Origin: Bacteroidota bacterium
GTDB lineage: Bacteria; Bacteroidota; Ignavibacteria; SZUA-365
Direction of reading: 5' to 3'
Assembly: GCA_014860565.1 (NCBI GenBank)
Contig: JACZJN010000120.1
Span: 1-38,961 of the forward strand
Length of the DNA: 38,961 nucleotides
How positions within the stretch are numbered: position 1 is the first letter of the stretch; every line of letters starts with the position of its first letter. This document shows positions 17,716-26,082 of the stretch, one piece after another. The notes beneath the pieces are model-generated. The model ran no database searches. It had not been told where the DNA came from and worked only from the letters and a program-made list of their open reading frames with translations. A program made the translations under genes and the position numbers.

Positions 17716-18560
17716 ATGCTGCTGGAAGTTTGGGTGACGGCATACAGCACGGGCCGGCTCGGCGCGGCGTCGGCTGCGAAGGGGGCGATCTGTATGTCAA
17801 TGAGATATCGTCCGTCGGGAATGTCGTCGGGCACGTAGATCATCTCCGTCACCGATCGTCGCGACGCCGATGCGCGAGGAACGTCGTGACTCCCCGCCTC
17901 GACGTCCCAGAAAATGTGATGCGCAGCCATGCGTCCCTGGTCGAACGCGCGGTCGAGCGATGGGATATCGACCAGCAGATGCGTCACGTCCAGATCGCGC
18001 AGCAGCTGCATCGCCTCGATGCTGAAATACGGGGCGGGCTGCGCCATGTAATTCCTTACGGTTTTCGATCCGTCGTTCGGGAGGGTGCGCAGTACGAAGG
18101 CCTGATGAAACGCAGTGGGATGCACTTTGGCGTCGGCGGCGTTGGCAAGGGCGGTGCGCAATGCGGCCGCGGTGATCAGCCTGTCGCCGATATCCATCGC
18201 AGGTTCGTAATGGTCGTTGCTGTGGATGGCGTCTTCCACGCCGACGGAGAGCAGCGTTGCGGGAATCATGGCGGGAACGAGGATATCGTCAATGGAGATG
18301 CGATCGATCGCGATGTGTCCAACGCATTCGGTATGCGTGCCGTTGCAATGCGGGGTGATTGTCACGGTGTCGAAGTTACAGCTGCCGCCGCTGCGCGTGT
18401 CACCGACGAACGAGCCGACCTCGTAGGCACGCGCTCTTGCGGGAGGGACGTCATAGCTGTTGGGCTGGGGGCCGGAAAAGTTCACAGGGATAGCGATGCT
18501 GCGTCCGGAACTGAGATCAGTGTGGTATTCGATGCCGTCGATGGTGATGCGCGCGATCAT
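17712..18560 (-). CDS. Cyclase-family N-formylkynurenine formamidase, divergent
   Basis: A 282-residue member of the metal-dependent cyclase/KynB family. Its place between ACMSD and kynureninase, and the lack of any other formamidase, point to hydrolysis of N-formylkynurenine to kynurenine. The family metal motif HxGTHxDxPxH appears as [11 protein letters not shown] (72-82): Cys72 for the first histidine, Glu78 for the aspartate, Val for proline. A C-terminal HH (in RMAAHHIF) and a Glu in VTEM could complete the site. It is longer than typical KynB (about 210 residues). The ATG at 18560 overlaps the ACMSD stop (ATGA) and is chosen over the longer reading from 18593. Confidence 0.78.
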   Translation of the reverse strand: MIARITIDGIEYHTDLSSGRSIAIPVNFSGPQPNSYDVPPARARAYEVGSFVGDTRSGGSCNFDTVTITPHCNGTHTECVGHIAIDRISIDDILVPAMIPATLLSVGVEDAIHSNDHYEPAMDIGDRLITAAALRTALANAADAKVHPTAFHQAFVLRTLPNDGSKTVRNYMAQPAPYFSIEAMQLLRDLDVTHLLVDIPSLDRAFDQGRMAAHHIFWDVEAGSHDVPRASASRRSVTEMIYVPDDIPDGRYLIDIQIAPFAADAAPSRPVLYAVTQTSSSI

Positions 18561-19573
18561 GAACGAAACCTCGCGATATCCACGCCGAGCCATTCCATTG
18601 CATTTTCTCCGAGCAGCATGCGCTTGACGTGGTCGGGGAAGACGTCCATCGATTCGATCAGTGTGCCGGGCTGCAGCTCGCCCAGAGGGAATGGGTAATC
18701 CGACCCCAGCGTGACGCGGCTTTCGCCGACCAGGTCGACGATGTAGCGCAGCATCACCGGGTCGTGCACCAGCGAGTCGAGATAGAAGCGGCCGAGGTAG
18801 GTACGGGGATTGACTGCGTTGTCGATCGCCACGAGATCGGGGCGGACGTTGAAACCATGCTCGATGCGTCCGATGGTTGCGGGGAAGGAGCCGCCGCCAT
18901 GCGCGAAGTTGACACGCAGCTTGGGAAGACGCTCAAGCACGCCGCCGAAAATCATCGAGCAGACTGCGAGCGAGGTTTCCGCGGGCATTCCCACGAGCCA
19001 CGGCAGCCAGTAGCGCCGCATGCGGTCGCTGCCCATCATGTCCCACGGATGCACGAAAACCGCGGCGCCGAGTTCCTGCGCAGCCTCGAAAAAGGGGAAC
19101 AGCTCCGGCTCGCTCAGATTCCATTCGTTCACATGCGTGCCGATTTCTACACCAGCCAGTCCGAGTTCCTTCACTGCGCGCTCTAGTTCGCGTATGGCCA
19201 GTTCGGGCGACTGCATCGGCACGGTTGCAAGGCCGACGAATCTTTGCGGCTGTGCGGCGACTGTTTCGGCGATGTGGTCGTTGAGAATGCGCGAGAGATC
19301 CAGCGCGTCTCCCGGCTTTGCCCAGTAACTGAACATGATCGGCACGGTGGAAAGCACCTGGACGTGCACCCCATGGCTGTCGCAGTCCGTGAGGCGGACC
19401 TCCGCATCCCAGGAGTTCGGTTGGAAGGTGCGGAAGTGCTTGCAGTCCACCATCATGGCCTTGTTGCCGTTGGCCTGCGGCTCGAATTGCGGGAAGCCCG
19501 CGTATCCGTAGCGCTTCTCGAGATCGGGCCAGGCGGGAGGGAGGATATGCGTGTGAACGTCGACCTTGAACAT
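18557..19573 (-). CDS. 2-amino-3-carboxymuconate-6-semialdehyde decarboxylase (ACMSD)
   Basis: A 338-residue zinc amidohydrolase-fold decarboxylase turning ACMS into 2-aminomuconate semialdehyde, which diverts the pathway from quinolinate/NAD. Zinc ligands match the Pseudomonas fluorescens enzyme: His7 and His9 in VDVHTH, His175 in FVHPWD, the catalytic His225 in FAHGGGSFP and Asp292 in LGSDYP. The [11 protein letters not shown] and IGRIEHG segments supply substrate-binding arginines. The open frame extends upstream to 19747, but that part overlaps the dioxygenase gene. MFKVDVHTH at 19573 is the family's normal start. Confidence 0.96.
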   Translation of the reverse strand: MFKVDVHTHILPPAWPDLEKRYGYAGFPQFEPQANGNKAMMVDCKHFRTFQPNSWDAEVRLTDCDSHGVHVQVLSTVPIMFSYWAKPGDALDLSRILNDHIAETVAAQPQRFVGLATVPMQSPELAIRELERAVKELGLAGVEIGTHVNEWNLSEPELFPFFEAAQELGAAVFVHPWDMMGSDRMRRYWLPWLVGMPAETSLAVCSMIFGGVLERLPKLRVNFAHGGGSFPATIGRIEHGFNVRPDLVAIDNAVNPRTYLGRFYLDSLVHDPVMLRYIVDLVGESRVTLGSDYPFPLGELQPGTLIESMDVFPDHVKRMLLGENAMEWLGVDIARFRS

Positions 19574-19596
19574 CGGAGAACCTCGTAATAAGAATG

Positions 19597-20121
19597 TCAG
19601 GACGCCTGTATTGGCGGCGCCATCACCGCGCCGCAATTGCCGCAGCTCCGGTGCGCTTCCGATCCGTAAAAGCGGTCTACGATCGGGGGAAACTGCGTAA
19701 CAATGTTCTCGAGAGTGAAATATTCTTCGTAGAGCTTGTTGCCGCACTGTTCGCAGTACCAGATGAAGCCATCGAGTTCCCCGTCGAGACGCTTGCGCTC
19801 GACGACGAGTCCGACGGTGTCCGACGGACGCTGCGGCGAATGGGGGACGCGAGCCGGGAGCAGGAAGATTTCTCCCTCTCGGATCGGGATATCGCGCGGT
19901 GTCTCGCCGTCCATGATCTTGAGCGTGATGTCGCCTTCGACCTGGTAGAAGAATTCCTCTCCCTCATTGAAGTGGTAATCCTTTCGCGAATTCGGTCCGC
20001 CGACGACCATGATGATGAATTCAGCGTTCTCGAATACCAGCTGATTCCCGATGGGGGGCTTGAGCAGATGCCGGTGCTCGTCGATCCATTTCTGGAAATT
20101 TATACCTTGCAGAGAATACAT
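19597..20121 (-). CDS. 3-hydroxyanthranilate 3,4-dioxygenase
   Basis: A 174-residue cupin dioxygenase that opens 3-hydroxyanthranilate to ACMS. Iron ligands His50, Glu56 and His94 and substrate arginines Arg46 and Arg98 match the Cupriavidus enzyme (His51, Glu57, His95, Arg47, Arg99). The bacterial C-terminal rubredoxin-like site is intact: CEQC (123-126) and CGNC (160-163). The start MYSLQG at 20121 is supported by an AAAGGA about nine bases upstream, and the longer reading from 20184 is rejected. The 87-base gap to the RidA gene is the largest in the operon. Confidence 0.97.
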   Translation of the reverse strand: MYSLQGINFQKWIDEHRHLLKPPIGNQLVFENAEFIIMVVGGPNSRKDYHFNEGEEFFYQVEGDITLKIMDGETPRDIPIREGEIFLLPARVPHSPQRPSDTVGLVVERKRLDGELDGFIWYCEQCGNKLYEEYFTLENIVTQFPPIVDRFYGSEAHRSCGNCGAVMAPPIQAS

Positions 20122-20208
20122 ATCAATTCCTTTCACGGATGGGGGCGATGGATTTCCATGTCTGCGTGCGCCTGCCGGACACACGCAGCAGCAGGGCGGT
20201 GTCTTGTC

Positions 20209-20640
20209 CTATATTGTCGCGATGCATTTGAGCTCGATGGCGATGGGTGTCGGCAGGGAATTGATCTCCACCGTTGTGCGGCAGGGCTGGTTTTCGGTGA
20301 AGTACTCGGTATAGATGCGATTGTAGGCCGCGAAATCACGCTTCATGTTGGTCAGGAACACCGTTACGTCGACCAGCTTGCTCCAGTCCGACCCCGCCTC
20401 CTCGAGAATGGTGCGCACATTCCGGAACACGGCATGGCACTGCGCTTCGATGTCGTGATCGACGACATTGCCCTCCGCGTCAAGAGTGACGCCGGGAATG
20501 GCCGCGCTGCCGCGCTCGCGCGGACCGACGCCGGAGAGAAACAGGAGGTCGCCCACGCGTCGCGCGTGAGGATAGCGTCCGACCGGTTCCGGTGCGGCGC
20601 TGGATTCGATGATGTCGCGTTCGTTGCTCATGATTGTCAT
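20209..20640 (-). CDS. RidA-family protein, probable 2-aminomuconate deaminase
   Basis: About 143 residues of the RidA/YjgF fold: GDLLFLSGVGPRE near the N-terminus, the central VFRNVRTILEEAGS and the ligand-binding arginine in PCRTTVEINSLP. The family includes enamine/imine deaminases and, in 2-nitrobenzoate and aminophenol degraders, 2-aminomuconate deaminase of this length. Since it sits directly after the 2-aminomuconate semialdehyde dehydrogenase, deamination of 2-aminomuconate to 4-oxalocrotonate is the likely role. The start is uncertain: ATG 20640, ATG 20631 and an upstream TTG at 20694 are all in frame. 20640 gives the usual length. Confidence 0.85.
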   Translation of the reverse strand: MTIMSNERDIIESSAAPEPVGRYPHARRVGDLLFLSGVGPRERGSAAIPGVTLDAEGNVVDHDIEAQCHAVFRNVRTILEEAGSDWSKLVDVTVFLTNMKRDFAAYNRIYTEYFTENQPCRTTVEINSLPTPIAIELKCIATI

Positions 20641-20697
20641 ATCGTCGTTACGGTTTTTTAATTCCTTATTGTCGAATTGCTCGGTGCTGTTCAAACC

Positions 20698-22140
20698 TTA
20701 GAGCTTGATACAGACATTTTTCGCCTCGGTGAAAAAGCGCAGGGCTTCCCAGCCGCCTTCGCGGCCAACGCCCGATTGCTTGACGCCGCCGAAGGGTGTG
20801 CGCAGGTCGCGCAGCATCCAGCAGTTCACCCACACGATGCCCATGTGCAGCGCCGCGGCCACGCGATGGGCGCGGCGAAGGTCCGAGGTCCACACCGACG
20901 CGGCGAGTCCGTAGCTGGTGGAATTCGCCATGGCGAGCAGTTCGTCCTCCGTGTCGAAGGGCGTGAGGGTCACGACGGGACCGAAGATCTCTTCCTGGTT
21001 TGTCCTGCAGGTGAAGGGGAGTCCTTCGATCACCGCGGGCGAAACAAACCATCCATCTTCACAGCGCCCCGTCAGCTGGATGCGTTCGCCGCCGCAGAGC
21101 ACCGTGCCGCCTTCTTCCCGGGCAAGGGCGATGTAAGAGAGCACTTTCTCCATATGGGTTGCGGAGACCAGTGCGCCCTGTCCCGTCGCGTCGTCGAGCG
21201 GATCGCCGACCACGAGGGCGCGAACACGTTCGACGAACGCGTCGCGGAAGCGGTCGTAGAGGGAACGTTCGACGAAAATGCGCGAGCCGCAGAGGCAGAT
21301 CTCCCCCTGGTTTGAAAACGCGGATCGCAGCACGGTCACGAGCGTTTCCTCGAAATCGCAATCCGCAAAAATGAGGGTCGGATTCTTTCCGCCGAGTTCG
21401 AGCGATAGCTTCTTGAACATGGGTGCGGCAGTGCGGGCGATGGAGGCGCCGGTTGCCGTGCCGCCGGTGAAGGAAATGGCAGGGATGTCCGGATGCGCGG
21501 TGATCGCGGTACCGACGTCCGTGCCGAGCCCGTGCACGATGTTGAGTACGCCCTGGGGGAGTCCCGCCTCGATGCACACCTGCGAGAGCAGGAAGGCCGA
21601 ATACGGTGTGATTTCCGAGGGCTTCGCGACGACGCAGTTCCCCGCGGCCAGAGCGGGGGCGATTTTCCATGTGAACAGATAGAGGGGGAGATTCCACGGC
21701 GAAATGCAGCCCGCGACGCCGATCGGCTGCTGGAGAGTATAGTTCAACGCGATATCGTCGGTCTGATGGGCTTCGCTCGATGTATGCAGAATGGCGGTGG
21801 CGAAAAAGCGGAAGTTCTTCGCGGCGCGGGGAATATCCACCATGCGCGCCAGCCAGACGGGTTTGCCGTTGTCGCGCGATTCCGCCTGCGCGAATTCTTC
21901 CAGTCGTTCCTCGATCATGTCGGCGACGCGCCGAAGCAGACGCGAACGCTCCTCGGCTTCGGTCGCACACCATGCGGGAAACGCGCGTTTCGCCGCATCG
22001 ACCGCCGCGTCGACGTCCGCTCCAGCGGAGGCGGGCGCCTGCGCGTAGACGTTCCCCGTTGCGGGTTCATGCACCGCGAGCCAGGTGCCGGTCAGCGCTT
22101 CCGACAGCACGCCGTCGATATAGTTCTGAATGTACAGCAT
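20698..22140 (-). CDS. 2-aminomuconate 6-semialdehyde dehydrogenase
   Basis: A 480-residue aldehyde dehydrogenase oxidising 2-aminomuconate semialdehyde to 2-aminomuconate with NAD. ALDH motifs: CISPWNLPL (Asn150), FTGGTATG, the general base Glu248 in LSLELGGKNP and the nucleophile Cys282 in NQGEICLCGSRIFVERS. The last stretch is typical of the hydroxy/aminomuconic semialdehyde subgroup. Two ATGs compete: 22149 touches the GGGAGG ribosome site with no spacing, while 22140 lies nine bases after it, so 22140 is chosen. It is the first gene of the operon, about 80 nt after the predicted transcription start. Confidence 0.93.
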   Translation of the reverse strand: MLYIQNYIDGVLSEALTGTWLAVHEPATGNVYAQAPASAGADVDAAVDAAKRAFPAWCATEAEERSRLLRRVADMIEERLEEFAQAESRDNGKPVWLARMVDIPRAAKNFRFFATAILHTSSEAHQTDDIALNYTLQQPIGVAGCISPWNLPLYLFTWKIAPALAAGNCVVAKPSEITPYSAFLLSQVCIEAGLPQGVLNIVHGLGTDVGTAITAHPDIPAISFTGGTATGASIARTAAPMFKKLSLELGGKNPTLIFADCDFEETLVTVLRSAFSNQGEICLCGSRIFVERSLYDRFRDAFVERVRALVVGDPLDDATGQGALVSATHMEKVLSYIALAREEGGTVLCGGERIQLTGRCEDGWFVSPAVIEGLPFTCRTNQEEIFGPVVTLTPFDTEDELLAMANSTSYGLAASVWTSDLRRAHRVAAALHMGIVWVNCWMLRDLRTPFGGVKQSGVGREGGWEALRFFTEAKNVCIKL

Positions 22141-22210
22141 CGGGACCATCCTCCCGGATAACAGATGACCGCGTCAATCCCTGACGGATCGCACGGCATG
22201 GACGTATGAT

Positions 22211-22253
22211 GTGAATTCCAACATTGTAAAATACACGTGATGTCCGAATTCAC
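22211..22253. promoter_or_regulatory. Inverted repeat bracketing the kynurenine promoter (putative operator)
   Basis: GTGAATTC (22211-22218) and its inverse GAATTCAC (22246-22253) are separated by 27 bases. On the transcribed (-) strand one half lies directly beside the TTTG box and the other at about the expected transcription start. That placement suits a regulator dimer or a looped pair. The regulator is not identified. Confidence 0.5.
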
Positions 22254-22256
22254 AAA
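22226..22256 (-). promoter_or_regulatory. Bacteroidota-type promoter of the kynurenine operon
   Basis: Read on the minus strand: TTTG (22256-22253), exactly 19 bases, then TATTTTAC (22233-22226). Expected start is near 22220, leaving a leader of about 80 nt before the dehydrogenase ATG. All nine downstream genes run the same way with short gaps or overlaps. Confidence 0.65.
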
Positions 22257-22267
22257 TCCCGATCGTA

Positions 22268-22289
22268 CGGCGGATTCACGAATCCGCCG
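22268..22289. repeat. Palindromic repeat, short copy
   Basis: A perfect 10-bp inverted repeat CGGCGGATTC/GAATCCGCCG with an AC loop. It shares the core GCGGATTC-AC-GAATCCGC with the longer hairpin 30 bases away. It has no T-run. Confidence 0.8.
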
Positions 22290-22320
22290 ATCATGCGCAT
22301 CAAACGAAATTAACAACACC

Positions 22321-22352
22321 TCGTAGGGCGGATTCACGAATCCGCCCTACGA
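22321..22352. repeat. Palindromic repeat, 15-bp stem
   Basis: TCGTAGGGCGGATTC and its exact inverse, separated by AC. It lies after the DUF4870 gene and before the kynurenine promoter, so it may weaken read-through, although no T-run follows. It resembles the GTAGGGGCGCAGC palindromes at 28078 and 34021. Confidence 0.85.
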
Positions 22353-22390
22353 ACGGATGACATATCATCTCCCGGGATTTCGTAACCCCA

Positions 22391-22852
22391 TCACGAAACG
22401 AAATGGATCGAGAGGGGATAACGATAACGTTCGCCCTTGTAGGCACGGACGGCGGCGATGATGACCATGACGAGATTTACCAACCCCAGAACCAGGAATG
22501 AGGCACTGGAGAGGATCAGCGGTGTGGGAAATTTCTCATGATAATCACCGGCAATGAAGCCGAGAAGGGAAACGACAAAAACAATCAGGATAATCACCGT
22601 ATATATCGTCATGCTGATCTGGAAATTGAGAGATTCACGTCCCTGGTCCGCGACCAGCGGGAACTGTTCCTTCTTCACCATCCAGACGACCAGCGGTCCG
22701 ATGATATGTCCGAAAGGAATAATAACCGAGGAAAATACTGCGAGATGACACAGCATGGCCCAGGAGCGCTCGTCCTGTTCCTTTTTATAGGACTCATGCG
22801 CTGCCGCGGCCGGGTCGTCGGAAAGCAATGTGGGGTCTTCAACATTATTCAT
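22391..22852 (-). CDS. DUF4870 (Tic20-like) membrane protein
   Basis: A 153-residue protein with a charged N-terminal region (about 1-35) and hydrophobic segments at about 40-60, 80-105 and 115-140. The pattern RSWAMLCHLAVFSSVIIPFGHIIGPLVVW and later REQ-like DQGRESLNFQ is that of DUF4870 proteins, which are small inner-membrane proteins of unknown function. ATG 22852 is preferred because GGAGAG lies seven bases upstream. Upstream in-frame starts at 22867 and TTG 22882 would run into the divergent rpsD promoter. It reads towards the kynurenine operon but hairpins and a separate promoter intervene. Confidence 0.8.
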   Translation of the reverse strand: MNNVEDPTLLSDDPAAAAHESYKKEQDERSWAMLCHLAVFSSVIIPFGHIIGPLVVWMVKKEQFPLVADQGRESLNFQISMTIYTVIILIVFVVSLLGFIAGDYHEKFPTPLILSSASFLVLGLVNLVMVIIAAVRAYKGERYRYPLSIHFVS

Positions 22853-22868
22853 GGAACAGCTCTCCATA

Positions 22869-22900
22869 TTTTGATCTTTCAAAGTGCGGTGGTATATTTA
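22869..22900 (+). promoter_or_regulatory. Bacteroidota-type promoter for rpsD
   Basis: TTTTG (22869-22873), 19 bases, then TATATTTA (22893-22900). It predicts a leader of about 100 nt. A small stem CAGGC/GCCTG (22916-22932) lies at its 5' end. Confidence 0.6.
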
Positions 22901-23005
22901 CCGATGCCCTCATTGCAGGCAAACTACGCCTGTTTCGAGGCACTGTCAAGCTAACATGATTGTTGAATAGAGGATACCAGAAAAAGGTCCACGGAGCAAG
23001 CCAGT

Positions 23006-23611
23006 ATGAAGTACAACGGCCCTAAGGTCAAACTCTCGCGCCAGCTCGGCGTTCCCCTCACTCCCAAGGCATCGAAGATCATGGAGCGCAAGCCCCATCC
23101 CCCCGGTGCCCACGGTCTTTCGCGTAATCGTCGTGCGAAGATTTCCGATTACAAGAAGCAGCTTGTGGAAAAGCAGCGTCTGCGCTGGCAGTACAACATC
23201 AGCGAAAAGCAGATGCTGAACTACTACAAGAAGTCGTCTCTCAAAACCGGAAATACTTCAGACAACCTGGCCCTGATGCTCGAGTGCCGTCTGGACGCAG
23301 TCCTCTTCCGCGGTGGACTCGCCCGCACGATCTATGCTTCACGTCAGTACGTGACGCACGGACACATCGAAGTGAACGGCAAGCGTGTCGACATTCCTTC
23401 GTATCAGGTGCGCGTCAATGACGTCATCACCGTCCGTCAGAAAAGCCGCAAGATCGAGTGCTTCAATGACGCGGTCAAGTTCGCCCGTCCGCCTGAGTAT
23501 CTTGCCATTTCCAAGCCCGAGCTTTCCATCACGCTGATGGCGCCGCCCGAGCGCGAGAAGATCCCCGTGGTGTGCGACTTCCCGCTGGTTATCGAATACT
23601 ACTCCCGCTAA
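23006..23611 (+). CDS. rpsD: 30S ribosomal protein S4
   Basis: A 201-residue S4. The N-terminal segment (KYNGPKVKLSRQLG, then KPHPPGAHG) lacks the zinc-binding cysteines found in some S4 proteins. The S4 RNA-binding domain runs from about 92 to 150 (LECRLDAVLFRGG, SRQYVTHGHIEVNGKRVDIPS), and the C-terminus ends in VIEYYSR as expected. It binds 16S rRNA early in 30S assembly and in some bacteria represses its own mRNA. A GGAG at 22993-22996 precedes the ATG. It stands alone instead of in the usual rpsM-rpsK-rpsD-rpoA cluster, so it may be a moved gene or a second copy. Confidence 0.95.
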   Translation: MKYNGPKVKLSRQLGVPLTPKASKIMERKPHPPGAHGLSRNRRAKISDYKKQLVEKQRLRWQYNISEKQMLNYYKKSSLKTGNTSDNLALMLECRLDAVLFRGGLARTIYASRQYVTHGHIEVNGKRVDIPSYQVRVNDVITVRQKSRKIECFNDAVKFARPPEYLAISKPELSITLMAPPEREKIPVVCDFPLVIEYYSR

Positions 23612-23631
23612 GCGCGGCACAACGAATTTCA

Positions 23632-23665
23632 AAAGAGCGACGCATCCGCGCCGCTCTTCGTTTTT
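23632..23665 (+). terminator. Rho-independent terminator after rpsD
   Basis: A 7-bp stem AAGAGCG (23633-23639)/CGCTCTT (23652-23658) with a 12-base loop is followed by CG and TTTTT. Confidence 0.75.
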
Positions 23666-23837
23666 ATATGCTATTCCGGGGAACTCGGACCTTTCACAAA
23701 TAGCCGGGCCATGTGCCCGCTCAGGAACCGCGAACGCATCGCGTAAAAATCGAAAATTCCGTATACTGGAGGAATTGATCCCGCATGCATTCGCAGTGGG
23801 ACAATTCGCTTGCTTTCGTTTACATCAGGACGATACC

Positions 23838-26066
23838 ATGATTCGACGGACACCCGCCCCCAATCGACGGACACCCGCTGCCAAACGACGGCTGCGCGCT
23901 GGAACCGCCGCTTTCCTCTTTTTCGTCATCCCGCTGCTGCCTCTCCGCGCGCAGGTGGATGCCAATCTTGCACATCTTCGTGCATCTACCACCGGGAAGG
24001 ACTATCCCGCTGCCGACGTCGTCGTGCTCTATGACAGCACGGACGTCGATGTGCAGGAGTCCGGCCTGAGCTACGTGCGCATGCATAAGCTGGTGAAGGT
24101 GCTCACGGCCAAGGGCGCGCGGGATATGAAGAGCGTGACCTTCGATTACGATCCGCTTTCCGCCGCGGTGGACGTGCTGCGCGTGCGGGTGTACCGGAAG
24201 GACGGCAGCGTGCGTACGCTCGCGCCCTCGGACGTCTACGACTACGCCGCTCCGGCGCGTGCGATCTACTGGGGTGCGCGGCAGAAGCTGGCCTCCGTCG
24301 GCTGGCTCGAACCGGGCGACGCGGTCGAGACCCTGGTTTTCCGCAAGGGCTTCACGTACGCGCTGCTCGGCGACGAAGAAATTGAAACGATGCAGGAAGC
24401 CGCGGTCCGGGAATCCGCTGTTGCAGCGGGCGCCGTGTCCGGAGGTTCCGTGCGGGCAGGGGCGGATGCGCCGGCCGGGGAAGAGGACGACAGCCGCTTC
24501 GTGCCGCCGATGAAGGGGCATTTCTACGATATCGTGGAGTTCTGGTCATCAGTGCCGGTGAAGGAAAAAGTCTATCGCGTGCTTATGCCGGAGAACAAGC
24601 CGCTGCAGTACGAAGTGTACAGCGGCGAACTCGCGTCCTACGTGCATTTCCATCCGAAATTCAATCACCTTCTGACGGTGGACGTCAATCCCGCCGGCGC
24701 CCAGCACCCGACACCGCCCGAGGACCTGCACCCGACGCACGGGATGTTCACCCGTGCGGGCAAGGTGACCTACTGCTGGTACAAGCGCGACATCGAGCCG
24801 TTCAAGGGCGAACCCGACATGGTTTCGCCATCGGATGTGGCGACAAAACTGCTGGTGTCGACATCCCCGGACTGGTATGCGAAATCCACCTGGTTCCATG
24901 GGGTCAACGAGAACTTCGGCAGCTTCAAGGTGACACCCGAAGTGCAGGAGATGACCGACGGACTCCTGCGCGGCGTGACCGACGAACTCGAGAAAATCAG
25001 CATTCTCAACCACTGGGTCGCCGAGGAAATCCGCTACTCCGGTATTTCCATGGGCGAGGGCGAGGGGTACACGCTGCACACCGGCGCAATGACCTTCTCC
25101 GACCGCTGCGGCGTGTGCAAGGACAAGGCCGGCATGCTCGTGACCATGCTTCGCGCGGCGGGCTTCGAATCCTATCCGGCGATGACCATGGCCGGTTCGC
25201 GCATCGAGCGCATCCCCGCAGACCAGTTCAACCACAGCGTCACCGTGGTCAAACGCGCGAACGGACACTGGATGCTGCTCGATCCGACGTGGATTCCCGG
25301 TGCACGGGAAATGTGGTCGTCGGCAGAACAGCAGCAGGAATTTCTCATGGGAATCCCGGGCGGAGCGGACGTCATGTCGACGCCGCTTTCTCCGGCGGAG
25401 AACCATTACATGCGCATGAAAAACACCGCCACGCTCGCGGCCGACGGCACCCTCGAGGGCGTTGTGGAAATCGAGGCCGAAGGTCAGTCCGACGGACTCA
25501 TGCGACGCGCCTTCACGCGCAGCTACAAATCTTCCTGGGAAGACACCTACAGCGGCATGCTGACCAGAGCGTATCCGCTTGCGCAGGTGACATCGCAGGT
25601 CATTCCGGATCCGAACGATCTCACTGCGCCGTATCATGTCCGCATCGAATATCGTATTCCCGCATTCGCGAAAAATACAGGCAGCGGACTCGCTTTCGTC
25701 CCGCTCCTCGCGGGAAGTGTCTTCGGCGACTATTACCACGCTCCCGAGCTTTCGACGCGCACGAGCATGGAGACCAGGAAATACGGGTTCCGGCAGCGGT
25801 GTTCCCGCCTCGTGGAACTCGACGAGTCCATCACCGTCCCCGCCGGCATGCGCGCGCAGCGTCTGCCTGATAAGGCCGCGACGATATCCGACGACGGAGT
25901 CGCCAGCTTCCGCGGCGCGACGACACTGGAGGGAAACGCTCTGCACTTCACCGCGACACACCGGATGGAAAAACGCGTGTACGACGCCACGGACTGGCCG
26001 GAATTCCGTGCCGCATTGACCGCGCGCACCGCGCTCGCCGATTCACCCGTCATTCTCACGAAATAG
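23838..26066 (+). CDS. Secreted DUF3857 / transglutaminase-like protein
   Basis: About 742 residues. The N-terminus is arginine-rich, followed by a hydrophobic stretch and PLRAQ, indicating export. A DUF3857 domain covers about 35-300 (ESGLSYVRMHKLVKVLT near its start). A transglutaminase-like cysteine-protease fold follows, with a complete triad: Cys427 in CGVCKDKAGMLVTMLRAAG, His466 in NHSVTVV and Asp482 in LLDPTW. The rest is beta-rich. Such proteins are common in Bacteroidota envelopes; substrates are mostly unknown. ATG 23838 is chosen over 23775 because CAGGA lies eight bases upstream and the signal peptide then starts normally. A GACGGACACCCGC direct repeat encodes the basic N-terminus. 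Confidence 0.85.
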   Translation: MIRRTPAPNRRTPAAKRRLRAGTAAFLFFVIPLLPLRAQVDANLAHLRASTTGKDYPAADVVVLYDSTDVDVQESGLSYVRMHKLVKVLTAKGARDMKSVTFDYDPLSAAVDVLRVRVYRKDGSVRTLAPSDVYDYAAPARAIYWGARQKLASVGWLEPGDAVETLVFRKGFTYALLGDEEIETMQEAAVRESAVAAGAVSGGSVRAGADAPAGEEDDSRFVPPMKGHFYDIVEFWSSVPVKEKVYRVLMPENKPLQYEVYSGELASYVHFHPKFNHLLTVDVNPAGAQHPTPPEDLHPTHGMFTRAGKVTYCWYKRDIEPFKGEPDMVSPSDVATKLLVSTSPDWYAKSTWFHGVNENFGSFKVTPEVQEMTDGLLRGVTDELEKISILNHWVAEEIRYSGISMGEGEGYTLHTGAMTFSDRCGVCKDKAGMLVTMLRAAGFESYPAMTMAGSRIERIPADQFNHSVTVVKRANGHWMLLDPTWIPGAREMWSSAEQQQEFLMGIPGGADVMSTPLSPAENHYMRMKNTATLAADGTLEGVVEIEAEGQSDGLMRRAFTRSYKSSWEDTYSGMLTRAYPLAQVTSQVIPDPNDLTAPYHVRIEYRIPAFAKNTGSGLAFVPLLAGSVFGDYYHAPELSTRTSMETRKYGFRQRCSRLVELDESITVPAGMRAQRLPDKAATISDDGVASFRGATTLEGNALHFTATHRMEKRVYDATDWPEFRAALTARTALADSPVILTK

Positions 26067-26082
26067 AAAGAGGGAAGAGACC

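Noticed and set aside
19574-19747. Extended start for ACMSD
   Set aside because: It overlaps the conserved C-terminus of the HAA dioxygenase, including its CGNC site. MFKVDVHTH is the usual ACMSD start.
22907-23005. Known riboswitch in the rpsD leader
   Set aside because: Only a 5-bp stem is visible and no conserved riboswitch core was recognised. S4 autoregulation remains a speculation.
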